Source: Euglena gracilis
Taxonomy: Eukaryota; Euglenida; Euglenophyceae; Euglenales
DNA: 64,000 bases
NCBI GenBank assembly: GCA_039621445.1
Contig: CP154956.1
Span: 22,598,588 to 22,662,587 of the forward strand
Reading direction: 5' to 3'
The notes beneath the pieces are model-generated. The model was not told where the DNA came from and ran no database searches. It worked only from the letters and a program-made list of their open reading frames with translations. Shown in pieces: positions 41,969 through 51,964 of this stretch. How positions within the stretch are numbered: the stretch's first letter is position 1; every line of letters begins with the position of its first letter. The position numbers and the translations under genes are program-made.

Positions 41969-44900
41969 ATGGAGGTAAGACCTGATCAACCTTACCCCCC
42001 CTGCCCATCCGCCTTCACGGTCAGTACCCGGAATTATTTCGGGTCCCCTACCCCCCACTCCACATTTCCGCTCGGAATGCTGAGCAAAGTAGGAAAGGGT
42101 TCATGGGAGAGCTGGCATGCAAACGTATTTCCGCCAGACCCTTCACTTTGCGTACCACCAATGGAATTACTCGTCCAAGCGGAAATCCGCATTCAAAATT
42201 TCTCCACCAAAGTCAAAATTCTCATTGACACTGGTTGTCGCATTGCACTGCTCTTTCGGTTGGGGTTGATACCGACCCCGCTCTTGGTAAGCGCCAAGAA
42301 ACCGATCAAAATTACAACCGCGGATAACACCCCCATGTGTGGTGGTGATTTGGGATGTGTGCTCGAGATACTCTTGCCCATCATTCCGAAACATCACTCA
42401 CAACCCCCACAAGTACAACATTTCACCAATATTTGGGGTTACGAGTCCGGAATTCACGGGTCTGACGTAATTTTGGGATACCCATTTTTACGCCAGTACC
42501 GATTGGTTGTGGATTGCCACTCCCACGGTTTGCGCACAGCACTCACCACTTCATTGACACCCAAACCACCATCACCGTTGTCATCCACTATGATGACCAC
42601 CGCTTTGCCCACACCGTTATCCACAATGGCAACACCGTTACCCACCACACCAACAACCGTTTTCCACACCCGGGGTACGGAGAAAGCCTCCCCCCTGCCC
42701 AATGACACACCAACATGCGTTCCACATGAGGCAGGGCAAGCGAGTAGCGGTACCCCCGCCGTTCCACTGGGTTACAAGACGAAAGCCCAAAGGCCTGCAG
42801 TACGTACGGTGTCGAGTAGTCGCCCAGCTACACCACCACTCCGTTTCCCACCAGTTGTGCCGAATCCAGGCACACCTGTACAAGACTCACCGGCTAATGC
42901 CATCGACACCCACTTTCACGCACACCCGTCACACCATCACACTTCCTTCCAATGTGTGCACTGCAGGAGAATTTCCACCCAATCGGATTTCGATTGTGGA
43001 TGTTTAGTTCAAAATCCGACACTAATCGCAATTCCGAAAACGGAATCCACCCCCCAGGATACACTTGGTTGTAGCCCGCAATGCGCGGAGGTACACCGAG
43101 TACTCCAACAACGCGGATTAGCCTCGTTGTTCGGAAACGCGAAAAGCGCGATTCCTAATTACAATCGCGATCACACTTGTTACGAATTTGATGCGGAATG
43201 GGGAAACCCCCAACCTGTCCAAACTCCCTTGGGATTAACCCTTGTGGTAGTGGAAGACAACCCGCATGTTTGTGGATCCATTCATTGTGTTTCTACCCTT
43301 CAACCCGAAAATCGGGTGCATGAATACGCGAAACGCGTATGGAATGCTTTCAATTTTGGTCAATATCGCATTTTGGAACGATGGTTTTCCAAAATCGCGA
43401 CATTGGCTGATTCTTTTGATTTGGCATTGGAAATCGATGCCTTCTCATCCAATGCACATGCCCGTTTGCCACGTCATTGGTCACAACACTCCAACGCATT
43501 TGATAAATTTTGGGGTGATACGGTGTTATGGATGCACCCTCCCCCAAAACTTATCGAATGTGCGGTTGAGAAAATTCTGCGGGATGAAGCCCGTGGAGTT
43601 ATTCTCATACCCATCATTCCGGAAGCGGAATGGTTCACCCAACTATCGTATGTATGTTTTCATTGGTGGGATTTACCCACTAATGTACCGATTTTTGAGG
43701 ATTTTTGTGGTAAAATATTACCACCCTTGACAGAAATCATTTTTCGCGTTTGTTTCTTCGATGCATTCGGAATGTCCGAATTTGCGGTGCCGAGGAAGCT
43801 CGGTAGCCCCAGGGATACCCTGGCGGTTTCCGCAGTCATCGAGAGTGCAGGTCAGCATCCTAAGTCAGCCGAATTCTGTTCGCGGATTACCCGCGAATTC
43901 CACGGTGTGCTGGAAAATCCAGTATACGCGTGCGACATCGACCCCGCGATACGCGGTCCGTTCGGTGTTTGTAAGATCGAGCTTAAGGATGGAGCCAAGC
44001 CAATGCACCGGAAATTTTTTCGTTGTTCGGGAGAACGCGAACAAGCTCTCAATGAAATGATTGAGAAGCTTATTCAGCGCAAGTGGATAGTACCCTCGAA
44101 AAGCGAGTGGACATCCCAGGCATTTGTTGTTCCTAAACCCCCAGACCCCTCAGGTCAGAAGAAATGGAGGCTGGTGCTGGATTACCGGTACCTGAACTCC
44201 CAAACAAGGGATGATCCCTTCCCGCTCCCCCTGATCGAGGATTTGATCACCAAACAATCGGAAAACCGGTTGTGGTCAATTTTCGATCTGGAGGACGGTT
44301 TTCACCAAATGCACTTACACCCTGACTCCCAACCATACACGGCATTCGTGACATCCAAGGGTGTGTACCAATGGACGGTACTCCCCATGGGTGTTAAGAA
44401 TGGCCCAGCTATGTTTCAGCGCATGATACAATGGGTTTTACGCGACTTACCGTTTGCCATTGTGTACATTGATGATGTGCTGGTGGGAACACCACCACCA
44501 ACCGCAAAATCGAGCGAGGATATCCTCGTCACACATTTCCACCATGTTTGCGCGGTGTTAACCGCTTTTCAAAAACATGTGCTTTTCGCGAAAGGCGCGA
44601 AAATGCATTTGTTTCGGATACTTATAAAATTTTGTGGTCACATCCTCAGCAATGGACAGCGGAAAGCCGCTCCGAGTAAACTCGAAGCCATTAAGAAATG
44701 GACCCCTGAGGTAATCAAAACGATTACCCACCTCAAAGGATTTTTGGGATTAGCCCAATACTACGCGATTTATATGAAGGACTTCGCGAAAATCGCGGTG
44801 CCCCTCACCAAACAGCTCAAAAACCGGGCTGTTGACAACACCAAAGTCATTTGGGATGACCAAATGCGCGAGGCCCTTGAGAAAATCAAGGTTTTGCTTT

Positions 44901-47023
44901 TGGAGAATGTTGTCCTCGAAATCGCGGACCCGTACAAACCATACGTGTTGGAAGTCGACAGCAGCGATTACGCTGTTGGCGGAGTTCTTAGCCAGCATAA
45001 TGCGGCGAATGAGCTCCGACCTGTGGCTTTCTTCAGCAGAAAGTTACAGGGCGACGATGGAAAAGGTCAAGTCAAATGGAGTATACGCGAGAAGGAAACC
45101 TACGCAATCGTGCTTATACTCCAGAAATTCCGAAGCTGGGTAGCCAGCAGCCTCGTCCAGATCCTCGTCAAGACCGACCATGAGAGTCTCCAACACTGGT
45201 ACACCGAGGATTTAAACAAGGCTATGTCATCGGTCGGAAGGCGATGCAGATGGCATGAGTTCTTGAGTCAATTCAATCTTGTGGTTATCTATACCCCTGG
45301 ACACACACAAAAAGTAGCGGATCCGCTCAGTCGGGCCCCTTGGTATTACCCTGGGAACCCGGATGAGGGAGACGCGACTTTTCATGGAAGTCAGGAAGCT
45401 GACGACTACGCACGTCGAAACGACGCTGCGGATAATCTTTTGGATTCTTTTCCCGTTTCACAACTATTCCTGGTCGCACCAGTGCGAGGAAGGCGCCGAC
45501 GTGGAAGCACGTCCGGGCCCCGGCGTATTACGCGCACGGAGTCCCCTTCTCCATTGTTCTTTCGCGAATGGGATTATAGTCGTGACCCGGTGTATGACAC
45601 CATTGTCACCAGACTTCGTAATGGCGAAGTGCTGGATAATTACACTCTTTCACCTTTACGGTTGGTTTTTCGCAATGAATCGGGTTACAAATATTGTATC
45701 CCCCAGGACCTGGTTGATGATGTGATTTTGTGTTATCACAACCATGGTCACCCTGGGGCCCCCAAACTTCTTTCGTTGGTGGGCCGCAGGTACTGTACAA
45801 CCCTGAGCGAAAAGGAGCTCTACTCACGCTGTTTGCGAATAGCGCAACGGTGTCAAGTTTGTCAAGCGGTAAAACCCCGCAGAGGTACCCCCCCTGGTAC
45901 GATGGACTTTTTCCCCGTACCCCCTGACATTTTTACATCCCTCTGCATGGATTTTCTGGAATTGGAACCGTGCAAAGGAACAGACGACAAAATTTACGAT
46001 TACGTTTTTGTTGTCGTCTGCAGGCTGAGTGGGTACATTGTAGCCATTCCATGCCAGAAGTCAGGGTTGACTGCCCAAAGTTTGGCAGCTATATTTTTGG
46101 AGAAATGCATTTGCTTAATGGGTTTACCGAATGAAATCGTGAGTGATCAAGACCATTTGATTTCTTCAAGGTTTTTCACCACTTTGTGCGGTTTACTCGG
46201 AATCGAGCAACATTTTTCCATTATATACCGACCCAAAGGCAATGGTAGAGCCGAGGCAGCCGTGAAATCCGTCGTGAATATGCTTCGCCTTTCACTGGCT
46301 GACTCGCGCAGCAACTGGATATCAGTTCTACCATGGTCTTTGTTTTATATCAATACCCTACCAGGGTTGGTTTTACCTCACTCCCCCTATAAATTAGTTT
46401 TCGGACGGGACCCTCCGGCCATAGGGGATGTCCCTTCGGAGAGACCCGCCCGAACGAGTGTCAGTTGCGAGACCTGGTTTGCGGAAGTAGAAAATCTACG
46501 TTCTGCAGTCCAGAAACGCGTGACTGAGATTCATGCAGCAAAACGGAAATCGTTTTTGCAGAATTTCAAGTCACCTGTTTACAGTCCCGGTGACCGCGTG
46601 TGGGTACGGAATAGCCGTACTCGCATGCAGTCTTCCAAGCTGGACCCCCTCTGGCTCGGCCCCTGTGAAATCCTAGAAAGACTAGGTACCAGCGGGCGTT
46701 ACAAGGTTGCATTACCGAATGGTGTTGAGGACGTTCATATGGACGACTTCAAACCATACCTGTCGCCACCGGATGGGAAACCCATCCCGTGTTTGCACTT
46801 CAAACCCCGTTCCAGATTACCTGAGACGGACGACTTTGTAGTCGATAAAATTATCGATCACAAAATCGACAAAGGTATGCACCTTTGGAAGGTCCGCTGG
46901 AAAGGGTATGGGCCCGAGGAGGACACTTGGGAGCCAGCAACCAGTTTTGTTGGGTATGTCCAACAGGATTGGAAGCTGTGGAATAAGAAACATAACATTG
47001 ATGTTTCCATGACAAGTTTTTGA
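41969..47023 (+). CDS. pol: Pol polyprotein: protease, MT-like, RT, RNase H, integrase, chromodomain
   Basis: 1,684 intact codons in frame with gag. Translation probably enters from gag through the UAG; the ATG at 41,969 is only the first Met. Aspartic protease with DTG at residues 87-89 and ILGYPFL further on. A linker with a Cys-rich patch (CVHCRR...CGC). MT-like domain about 485-560 (D490, PPP 524-526). RT about 665-950 with YIDD 833-836. RNase H about 990-1,120 (D997). Integrase: HHCC about 1,255-1,305, DDE core D1328, D1393, E1429 with exact DX35E spacing, GPY/F-like module about 1,550. Chromodomain 1,623-1,666 (F, W and W at the cage positions). All catalytic residues that I can check are present, so this pol may be functional. 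It ends with TGA. Confidence 0.93.
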   Translation: MEVRPDQPYPPCPSAFTVSTRNYFGSPTPHSTFPLGMLSKVGKGSWESWHANVFPPDPSLCVPPMELLVQAEIRIQNFSTKVKILIDTGCRIALLFRLGLIPTPLLVSAKKPIKITTADNTPMCGGDLGCVLEILLPIIPKHHSQPPQVQHFTNIWGYESGIHGSDVILGYPFLRQYRLVVDCHSHGLRTALTTSLTPKPPSPLSSTMMTTALPTPLSTMATPLPTTPTTVFHTRGTEKASPLPNDTPTCVPHEAGQASSGTPAVPLGYKTKAQRPAVRTVSSSRPATPPLRFPPVVPNPGTPVQDSPANAIDTHFHAHPSHHHTSFQCVHCRRISTQSDFDCGCLVQNPTLIAIPKTESTPQDTLGCSPQCAEVHRVLQQRGLASLFGNAKSAIPNYNRDHTCYEFDAEWGNPQPVQTPLGLTLVVVEDNPHVCGSIHCVSTLQPENRVHEYAKRVWNAFNFGQYRILERWFSKIATLADSFDLALEIDAFSSNAHARLPRHWSQHSNAFDKFWGDTVLWMHPPPKLIECAVEKILRDEARGVILIPIIPEAEWFTQLSYVCFHWWDLPTNVPIFEDFCGKILPPLTEIIFRVCFFDAFGMSEFAVPRKLGSPRDTLAVSAVIESAGQHPKSAEFCSRITREFHGVLENPVYACDIDPAIRGPFGVCKIELKDGAKPMHRKFFRCSGEREQALNEMIEKLIQRKWIVPSKSEWTSQAFVVPKPPDPSGQKKWRLVLDYRYLNSQTRDDPFPLPLIEDLITKQSENRLWSIFDLEDGFHQMHLHPDSQPYTAFVTSKGVYQWTVLPMGVKNGPAMFQRMIQWVLRDLPFAIVYIDDVLVGTPPPTAKSSEDILVTHFHHVCAVLTAFQKHVLFAKGAKMHLFRILIKFCGHILSNGQRKAAPSKLEAIKKWTPEVIKTITHLKGFLGLAQYYAIYMKDFAKIAVPLTKQLKNRAVDNTKVIWDDQMREALEKIKVLLLENVVLEIADPYKPYVLEVDSSDYAVGGVLSQHNAANELRPVAFFSRKLQGDDGKGQVKWSIREKETYAIVLILQKFRSWVASSLVQILVKTDHESLQHWYTEDLNKAMSSVGRRCRWHEFLSQFNLVVIYTPGHTQKVADPLSRAPWYYPGNPDEGDATFHGSQEADDYARRNDAADNLLDSFPVSQLFLVAPVRGRRRRGSTSGPRRITRTESPSPLFFREWDYSRDPVYDTIVTRLRNGEVLDNYTLSPLRLVFRNESGYKYCIPQDLVDDVILCYHNHGHPGAPKLLSLVGRRYCTTLSEKELYSRCLRIAQRCQVCQAVKPRRGTPPGTMDFFPVPPDIFTSLCMDFLELEPCKGTDDKIYDYVFVVVCRLSGYIVAIPCQKSGLTAQSLAAIFLEKCICLMGLPNEIVSDQDHLISSRFFTTLCGLLGIEQHFSIIYRPKGNGRAEAAVKSVVNMLRLSLADSRSNWISVLPWSLFYINTLPGLVLPHSPYKLVFGRDPPAIGDVPSERPARTSVSCETWFAEVENLRSAVQKRVTEIHAAKRKSFLQNFKSPVYSPGDRVWVRNSRTRMQSSKLDPLWLGPCEILERLGTSGRYKVALPNGVEDVHMDDFKPYLSPPDGKPIPCLHFKPRSRLPETDDFVVDKIIDHKIDKGMHLWKVRWKGYGPEEDTWEPATSFVGYVQQDWKLWNKKHNIDVSMTSF

Positions 47024-47188
47024 GAACGCATGGGAAACCCATGTTGTTTTCTCTTCTTTTTATCATTGATTCTTATCATTCTTTCTTTCCGCAGAATTTT
47101 TGTTTGCCAACCAATACCCAAACCAGGGAGATACCCTTTCACTTGACAACAAACCACACAATTTACCGTACCGACCCCGGGCGGTATC
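47024..47188 (+). promoter_or_regulatory. pol-ORF3 spacer with 3' splice-site-like tract
   Basis: 165 bp between pol stop and ORF3 ATG. T/C-rich from 47,046 to TTCTTTCTTTCCGCAG (AG ends 47,094), as in element 2 (29,874). It could be a cis- or trans-splice acceptor giving a separate ORF3 mRNA. Confidence 0.6.
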
Positions 47189-48343
47189 ATGCTGCCCGGT
47201 GGAAGGGATTCAGGCGGAGGACCGCCTTACCACCCCACCACTCACCCTCAACCTGACCAGTATGCATACCGATACGGTACGCAGCCACCTGCACGGACTG
47301 CGGCTCAGGGAAACCCTGAAGCCAGCAGCAGTAGCAGGATGACCCAGATGCCCGCGGAAGCGCGGCCATCTCAGCCATCAGGCTCTCGTCGCCTCCCATC
47401 GTATGCAGGTGTGATGATCCACCGCACGGCGGAGACGATGAACCGGGTTATGCGTATGAGCGCAAACCCAGCACCAGACCAACTCACACAGGCATTGTGG
47501 GATGACCACTGCCGTAAAGTTTTGACCATCGCGAATACCCCTCCAGCCCTGTGGTGTATGTGCGCCCAGGCGACGATGACCGGTCTGGTGTATTACACCG
47601 ACCCGGACGCGTCGGGATTCGCGGCAGACATTACCATGCGTGACCTGGGCGTGGAAGTCCCGCCACAGGTCGCCAGGCAGGTACCACCTGTTGGCACTTA
47701 CACTGCACATTTTCGTGCTCACTCCCCCGGATTACCCGAGGAAGAGACGGTGGAAGCACCTGTCCGGAGTGAACACCCACGTGTAAAAGAAAGTATTTTT
47801 CGATCCCCTGAGCGCATGCCCCGGCGGGATTATCCTGCGCAGGAGCCTGTGTCTCAGTATACCGTCTCTGGGGATTACCCCCAGCAGGCGCCAATGCCAC
47901 GGGATCAGTATGTATATCCACCTCAACCCCACCCGTCTATACCTGACCCTATCCCACGACGTCCTGCGGCGGGAAATCCTCCCCCGACGTCTGACTCTGC
48001 CCGAAGCGCTCGTCCGCGGGAAGCCGCGGCAGCACCTCGTGCGGCACCAGTTCCCCCAGCACGGGATGAACCCGTTAACCCGTGGACTGGTCGGCCGTTC
48101 GAGACTGAGGAGGACCGTCAACAGTATGAATATGCTGTGACGATCCAACGACAAATCGCACGTCGCCCCCCTGTTTCCGCTGGCCAGGGATACCCTGCCC
48201 GGGCGGAAATGACACGGGAAGAGCGCCAGCAGTATGATGCTGCTGTGTCGGCTCTCACAGGAGTCCCAGCTCCATCACGGTTAAGTGGCTGTGGCGGAAG
48301 CGCCACCAGCACGACCCACAAGCTCTGCCGCCGGCAAACGTGA
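47189..48343 (+). pseudogene. ORF3 N-terminal part
   Basis: The start ATG (MLPGG) corresponds to that of element 2. It contains a conserved block of about 100 residues (about 47,410-47,720: HRTAETMNRVMRM, ALWDDHC, ANTPPALWCMCAQATMTG) and then Pro/Arg/Gln-rich sequence. At 48,286 element 3 lacks 23 bp that element 1 has (about 6,858-6,880), so the frame is lost and ends at 48,343. In element 1 this stretch is continuous. Apart from this deletion the reading frame is clearly maintained. Function unknown. Confidence 0.75.
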
Positions 48344-51101
48344 CCGCGGTCCGGAAAATCTGACGCCGCAGCCACAACGCCGCTCGCCGAGGTCGGAAAA
48401 TCCGCCCGCGGCGATGCGCGTCGACGCTGAGGAGGAAGCTCCGCCAGCGCCCGACGTGACGGCAGAACGGGCACGTCGGGAAACCCGACCATCCCCAGTC
48501 GCACCGGTTTACTCGAATCGTGGTGATGCTGAGCAGGAATTTGCTCGAACACCAAGCACGGAATCCGTGACTTATCCTGTGTATACAGAAGAAGACCCAG
48601 AATACTGGGAATATTGGGACCCATATCGGGCGACGATAGAATGGCTGTCCAACACGAAGGGCAAGGGTAAAGGAAAAGGCAAGGGTAAGGGTAAAGGTAA
48701 AGGCCAGGAGAAAGGTGGGAAAGTCCCATCTGGGAAAGGCGGAAAAACCGCTGGACCACCTCCAGGCAAAGGCGGAAAATCTGCCGGACCCCCAGCAGGA
48801 AAAGGCGGAAAAGCCGCCGAACCTTCGAAAACGAAGGATTACGACGCTGACCAGCTGTTCGATTACTTGGATGAAATCTGGCCGAAAATCGACCAGGATC
48901 TCGAAAAGTACACGCGTGCTGGCAACGTGATCCACCGACCACCGGAAGCGGTGCTCGCAGTGGTGCAGGATCGTATGCACGATCACTGCAAACGATTCAT
49001 CTACAGTACCGAACTTCATGCGTTTGAGGGATACCCTCATTCGGATGAAATGGTCCTGGACCAGATGTCTGGTTTCTGGGAACTCTGGTTCTGGTTGGGA
49101 TATCCCTGCCAGAACTTTGGCATTTTCACCGACCGAAACGGTCTGACATACATCGATTGTTTGAACACATGTGAAGACGATGAAACATTCGTAGCACAGT
49201 TGAAGGAAATCTTCAACCACATGTATTCCGTCAGCGCACTGGGAATCCAGTGGAAATATTACCCCCTGCCGGAGAAACTCCAGGCGCAGGCTGCGGTAAT
49301 GTTCACAAACAACCTCCAAGTATTCTTGGACAGCATGTATGGCATGCTGTTCAAGGTACTGGACGTGGACCTCGCCTACCCTCAACGATACAAACTGGAA
49401 TGCCGGTTTTGCAAGGAAGTCCACATTGTTGACTTCTGGCGTTTCGGGGAGCGCGGAAAACCGCCTCCGACTGCCGAGAATGCCGGCAGCCCACCGACCA
49501 GGAGATTCCTCCTGCATCAGTGCCGGAAACCCCAAATCGGAACGCAAGACCGGAAGGTGCTGAAACAGCACCGGCAGAAAATATTTCTGCTCCAACAATA
49601 CTGGCACAGGGCGTGGATTACCTACGTCCTGGAAGTATATATATACTTCCTGGAACAGATGACCACCGATGTGGATATCCACAGGAAGTGGATACCTCGG
49701 GGATACACCGAGGTAGATGCCAGACCGTATGATCCAGACCGACGCAGGATAAACCTGCGGCCGGACTGGACGGGGGCAGAAATCGGCCTCCGGGAACACC
49801 TGCAGACCCAGTTCGGGGAAATCCTGGACTGGCAGGAGTTCGAAGTGTTCTTCGCTCCCCGCGAGCTGAGCCAACCCCGCTACGCAGTACCACTGCCAGC
49901 TTTCCTGGAAGAAACGGGAGAGTATGGTATGGGTGAGGCCCGTCGATCGCAGTGGGAAGACCTCTGCCTGATCAACGAGGATGAGCCTCAACCTCCACCC
50001 GGAAGCTGGGTGCGAGCGTCGTGGCCACCTCCATACCCCAACTCTGACAGGAGTGAAAGTATTAGCTTTTTCCGCCTGTCAAATGCCCAAGGGTGCTACA
50101 GAAGCAGGGAAGACCCGCGTTCTGCAGCCCAACTACACACAGAGGAGTCGCCTCTGGAAGCGGAGGAGACAGGAGAAGCGGTCCCAATGGCCGAGGATGA
50201 ACCTCAGCCCGCGGAACCCCCGGCACGGGAAACCCGTAGCCCGTCGGTCGTGATGCTGGACACTGTGGCGGAAACCGCCCAGCGCCCAGGATCACCGAGA
50301 GGTGAACTGACGCCTGTCCCACTGTCACCATCCTCGCTGGGTACGCCTGGCGGACCGACCCCTCCGCGGGAAAACCCGCCGGAGACGGTAACCCCTACGC
50401 CTGAGGTATTACGCCTCAAGCTTCCTGTCCCCGGGGAAATCCCGACGACAGAGGAGCCAGTGGAGGAGCCCACTTCAGGGGAAGGACCTGAACGGCCCCC
50501 CTCACTGGGCGGACGTGTACTCGGTGGTTTGCGATCACTGATCGCAGTTGTCACCCCACGTGGCACTGCGGCTAGTTCTTCCACTGCTGTGGCGGAAACG
50601 GCCCAGCCAGCGGATGAAACAACTGAAGCTGCAGCCATGGAGGAGGATGAACCTCCCCCAATGGCCGCGCCACCGCCGGTGTCGGAAACGACACGGACGG
50701 AGGGCGAACCAACGGCAATGTCCGTGGTGACAACGCTACCCGTGCCAGTGCAGGATGAACCTACATTAGCACCGGTAGCGGGATCAGAGGCACGGGATGA
50801 GCCCGTACCTCCACAAACAGCGGTCACTGTACCGACGCGTGCGGGCACACGGACACCGGCACCTGAAAAACAGGCTGCACGGACATCCATGCCCGCACCA
50901 CAAACTCCGCCAACGCGAAGTGCAGCGGCGACGCCCACACCATCTTCCACGGCTGCTCCTGGGAAACCCACGAGCGCAGCGAAAGAACGCGTAGGGCGAC
51001 CCTCAGCTCGGAAAACCCCTGCTGAAGGTCAACGACGCTCGGTGTCGGGGGAAAAGACCCCCGGCCCAGCCGTCACCACGCACCTGGTCAAGCAAGCGTG
51101 A
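48285..51101 (+). pseudogene. ORF3 middle part, 938 codons, KG-rich and globular domain
   Basis: Continuation after the 23-bp deletion (it opens with GTG, not a real start). Order: Pro/Ala/Arg-rich; tyrosine/acidic patch (EEDPEYWEYWDPY); lysine-glycine repeats (about 48,655-48,830); globular domain about 48,835-49,530, rich in aromatic residues and ending in a CRFC...HQC module (about 49,400-49,525); a second ordered segment to about 49,980; then a long acidic Pro-rich tail with DEP repeats. One extra G at about 51,045 relative to element 1 shifts the frame into the stop at 51,101. The KG tract may bind nucleic acid (inference). No known family recognised. Confidence 0.75.
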
Positions 51102-51964
51102 CGCCGAACGGCGACCCTCGGATGCTCCGGAAAGCGGAAGTCCGAAGGCCCCGGCCAAATCAAAACCGGTATCGCGCCTTGCAAACCCTCACCTAAGACA
51201 GGTGATCAGCCCCCACCGAAAGGCGGTGGTGGTGCTGGAGGCCAGGGTGCATCTTCTTCTCGAGGATCAGCTTCGGGAGGAGGATTCACACAGGTCACAT
51301 CATCCGGCTATGGGAAAACCTCACAGCCGAAACCACCTACGAAGGGGCAGGGAAAATCCCGCGCCTCTACGATTACGACACCTTCGGAAGGCGAAGTTGT
51401 CATCGACTGGAATGCGATGACTCAGGATGATGCTGAGACTCATGACCTGAAAAACAGGTACATGATGATCGAACATAAGCTGCGAACAGACCAATGCCTC
51501 AATCGGTGGATTGAACCACTGTTCTGTCAAGGACGGAAATGGTCCTTTGACCAGAATGTCACCTGGAATTATTACAATTCCAGATCACCACGTGTTTTGG
51601 CCCAATACTTTGGCGAGGAATTCCTCGTCGACAGAACATCGGAAAACCGATTTGTGTGGCTCTGCACTGTTTGCCACAGGATGTACAACAGTGCCCCTGA
51701 CTTGAGATTACCCCTCGTCCATGTGTGCAACCCTGTGGAGCGGAAATCGTTCCACAAGGATATGTACATACCCAACTGTGCCGCCTTGGTATGCGCCAAG
51801 TGCGTGGACAGTTGGACCCACAAGCACAATTTTAGCTACACGGACCGAGGTGGTACGAATGTACCAGTACTCTGCGTCAACTGCCTGCGAGGTACCTTCT
51901 GGCACACTGCGGAAGGCGCAGTTCGCACAATCGTGCCGAGTGCCGAGAAGCCACTGGAGGAATA
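51102..51964 (+). pseudogene. ORF3 Cys-rich domain, truncated by satellite
   Basis: A Gly/Ser-rich linker, then from about 51,390 the frame of 51,417: CLNRWIEPLFCQ, RSPRVLAQYFGEEF, CTVC (51,663), LVHVC, CAKC, CVNC (to 51,884). The same pattern CX2C-Xn-HXC-Xn-CX2C-Xn-CX2C occurs in element 2 despite divergence elsewhere, so the cysteines are under selection and probably bind zinc. The protein is cut at 51,964. The open frame continues into satellite to 52,079, which is not natural. Confidence 0.75.

Larger units (their letters stand above)
37107..51964 (+). mobile_element. element 3: large Ty3/gypsy chromovirus with extra ORF3, 3' end missing
   Basis: 14,858 bp with 5' LTR, primer site, gag, intact pol and most of ORF3. 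The right end is cut inside the Cys-rich domain of ORF3 and passes directly into satellite. The C-terminal 240 or so codons, the 3' UTR and the 3' LTR seen in element 2 are absent. A full-length element would be expected to exceed 16 kb, large for Ty3/gypsy. The satellite phase is continuous across the element (see findings). Confidence 0.92.

Noticed and set aside
47189-51101. ORF3 as an envelope gene
   Set aside because: No signal peptide, transmembrane segment or fusion-like region can be seen. The composition is Pro/Lys/Gly-rich with zinc-type cysteines.
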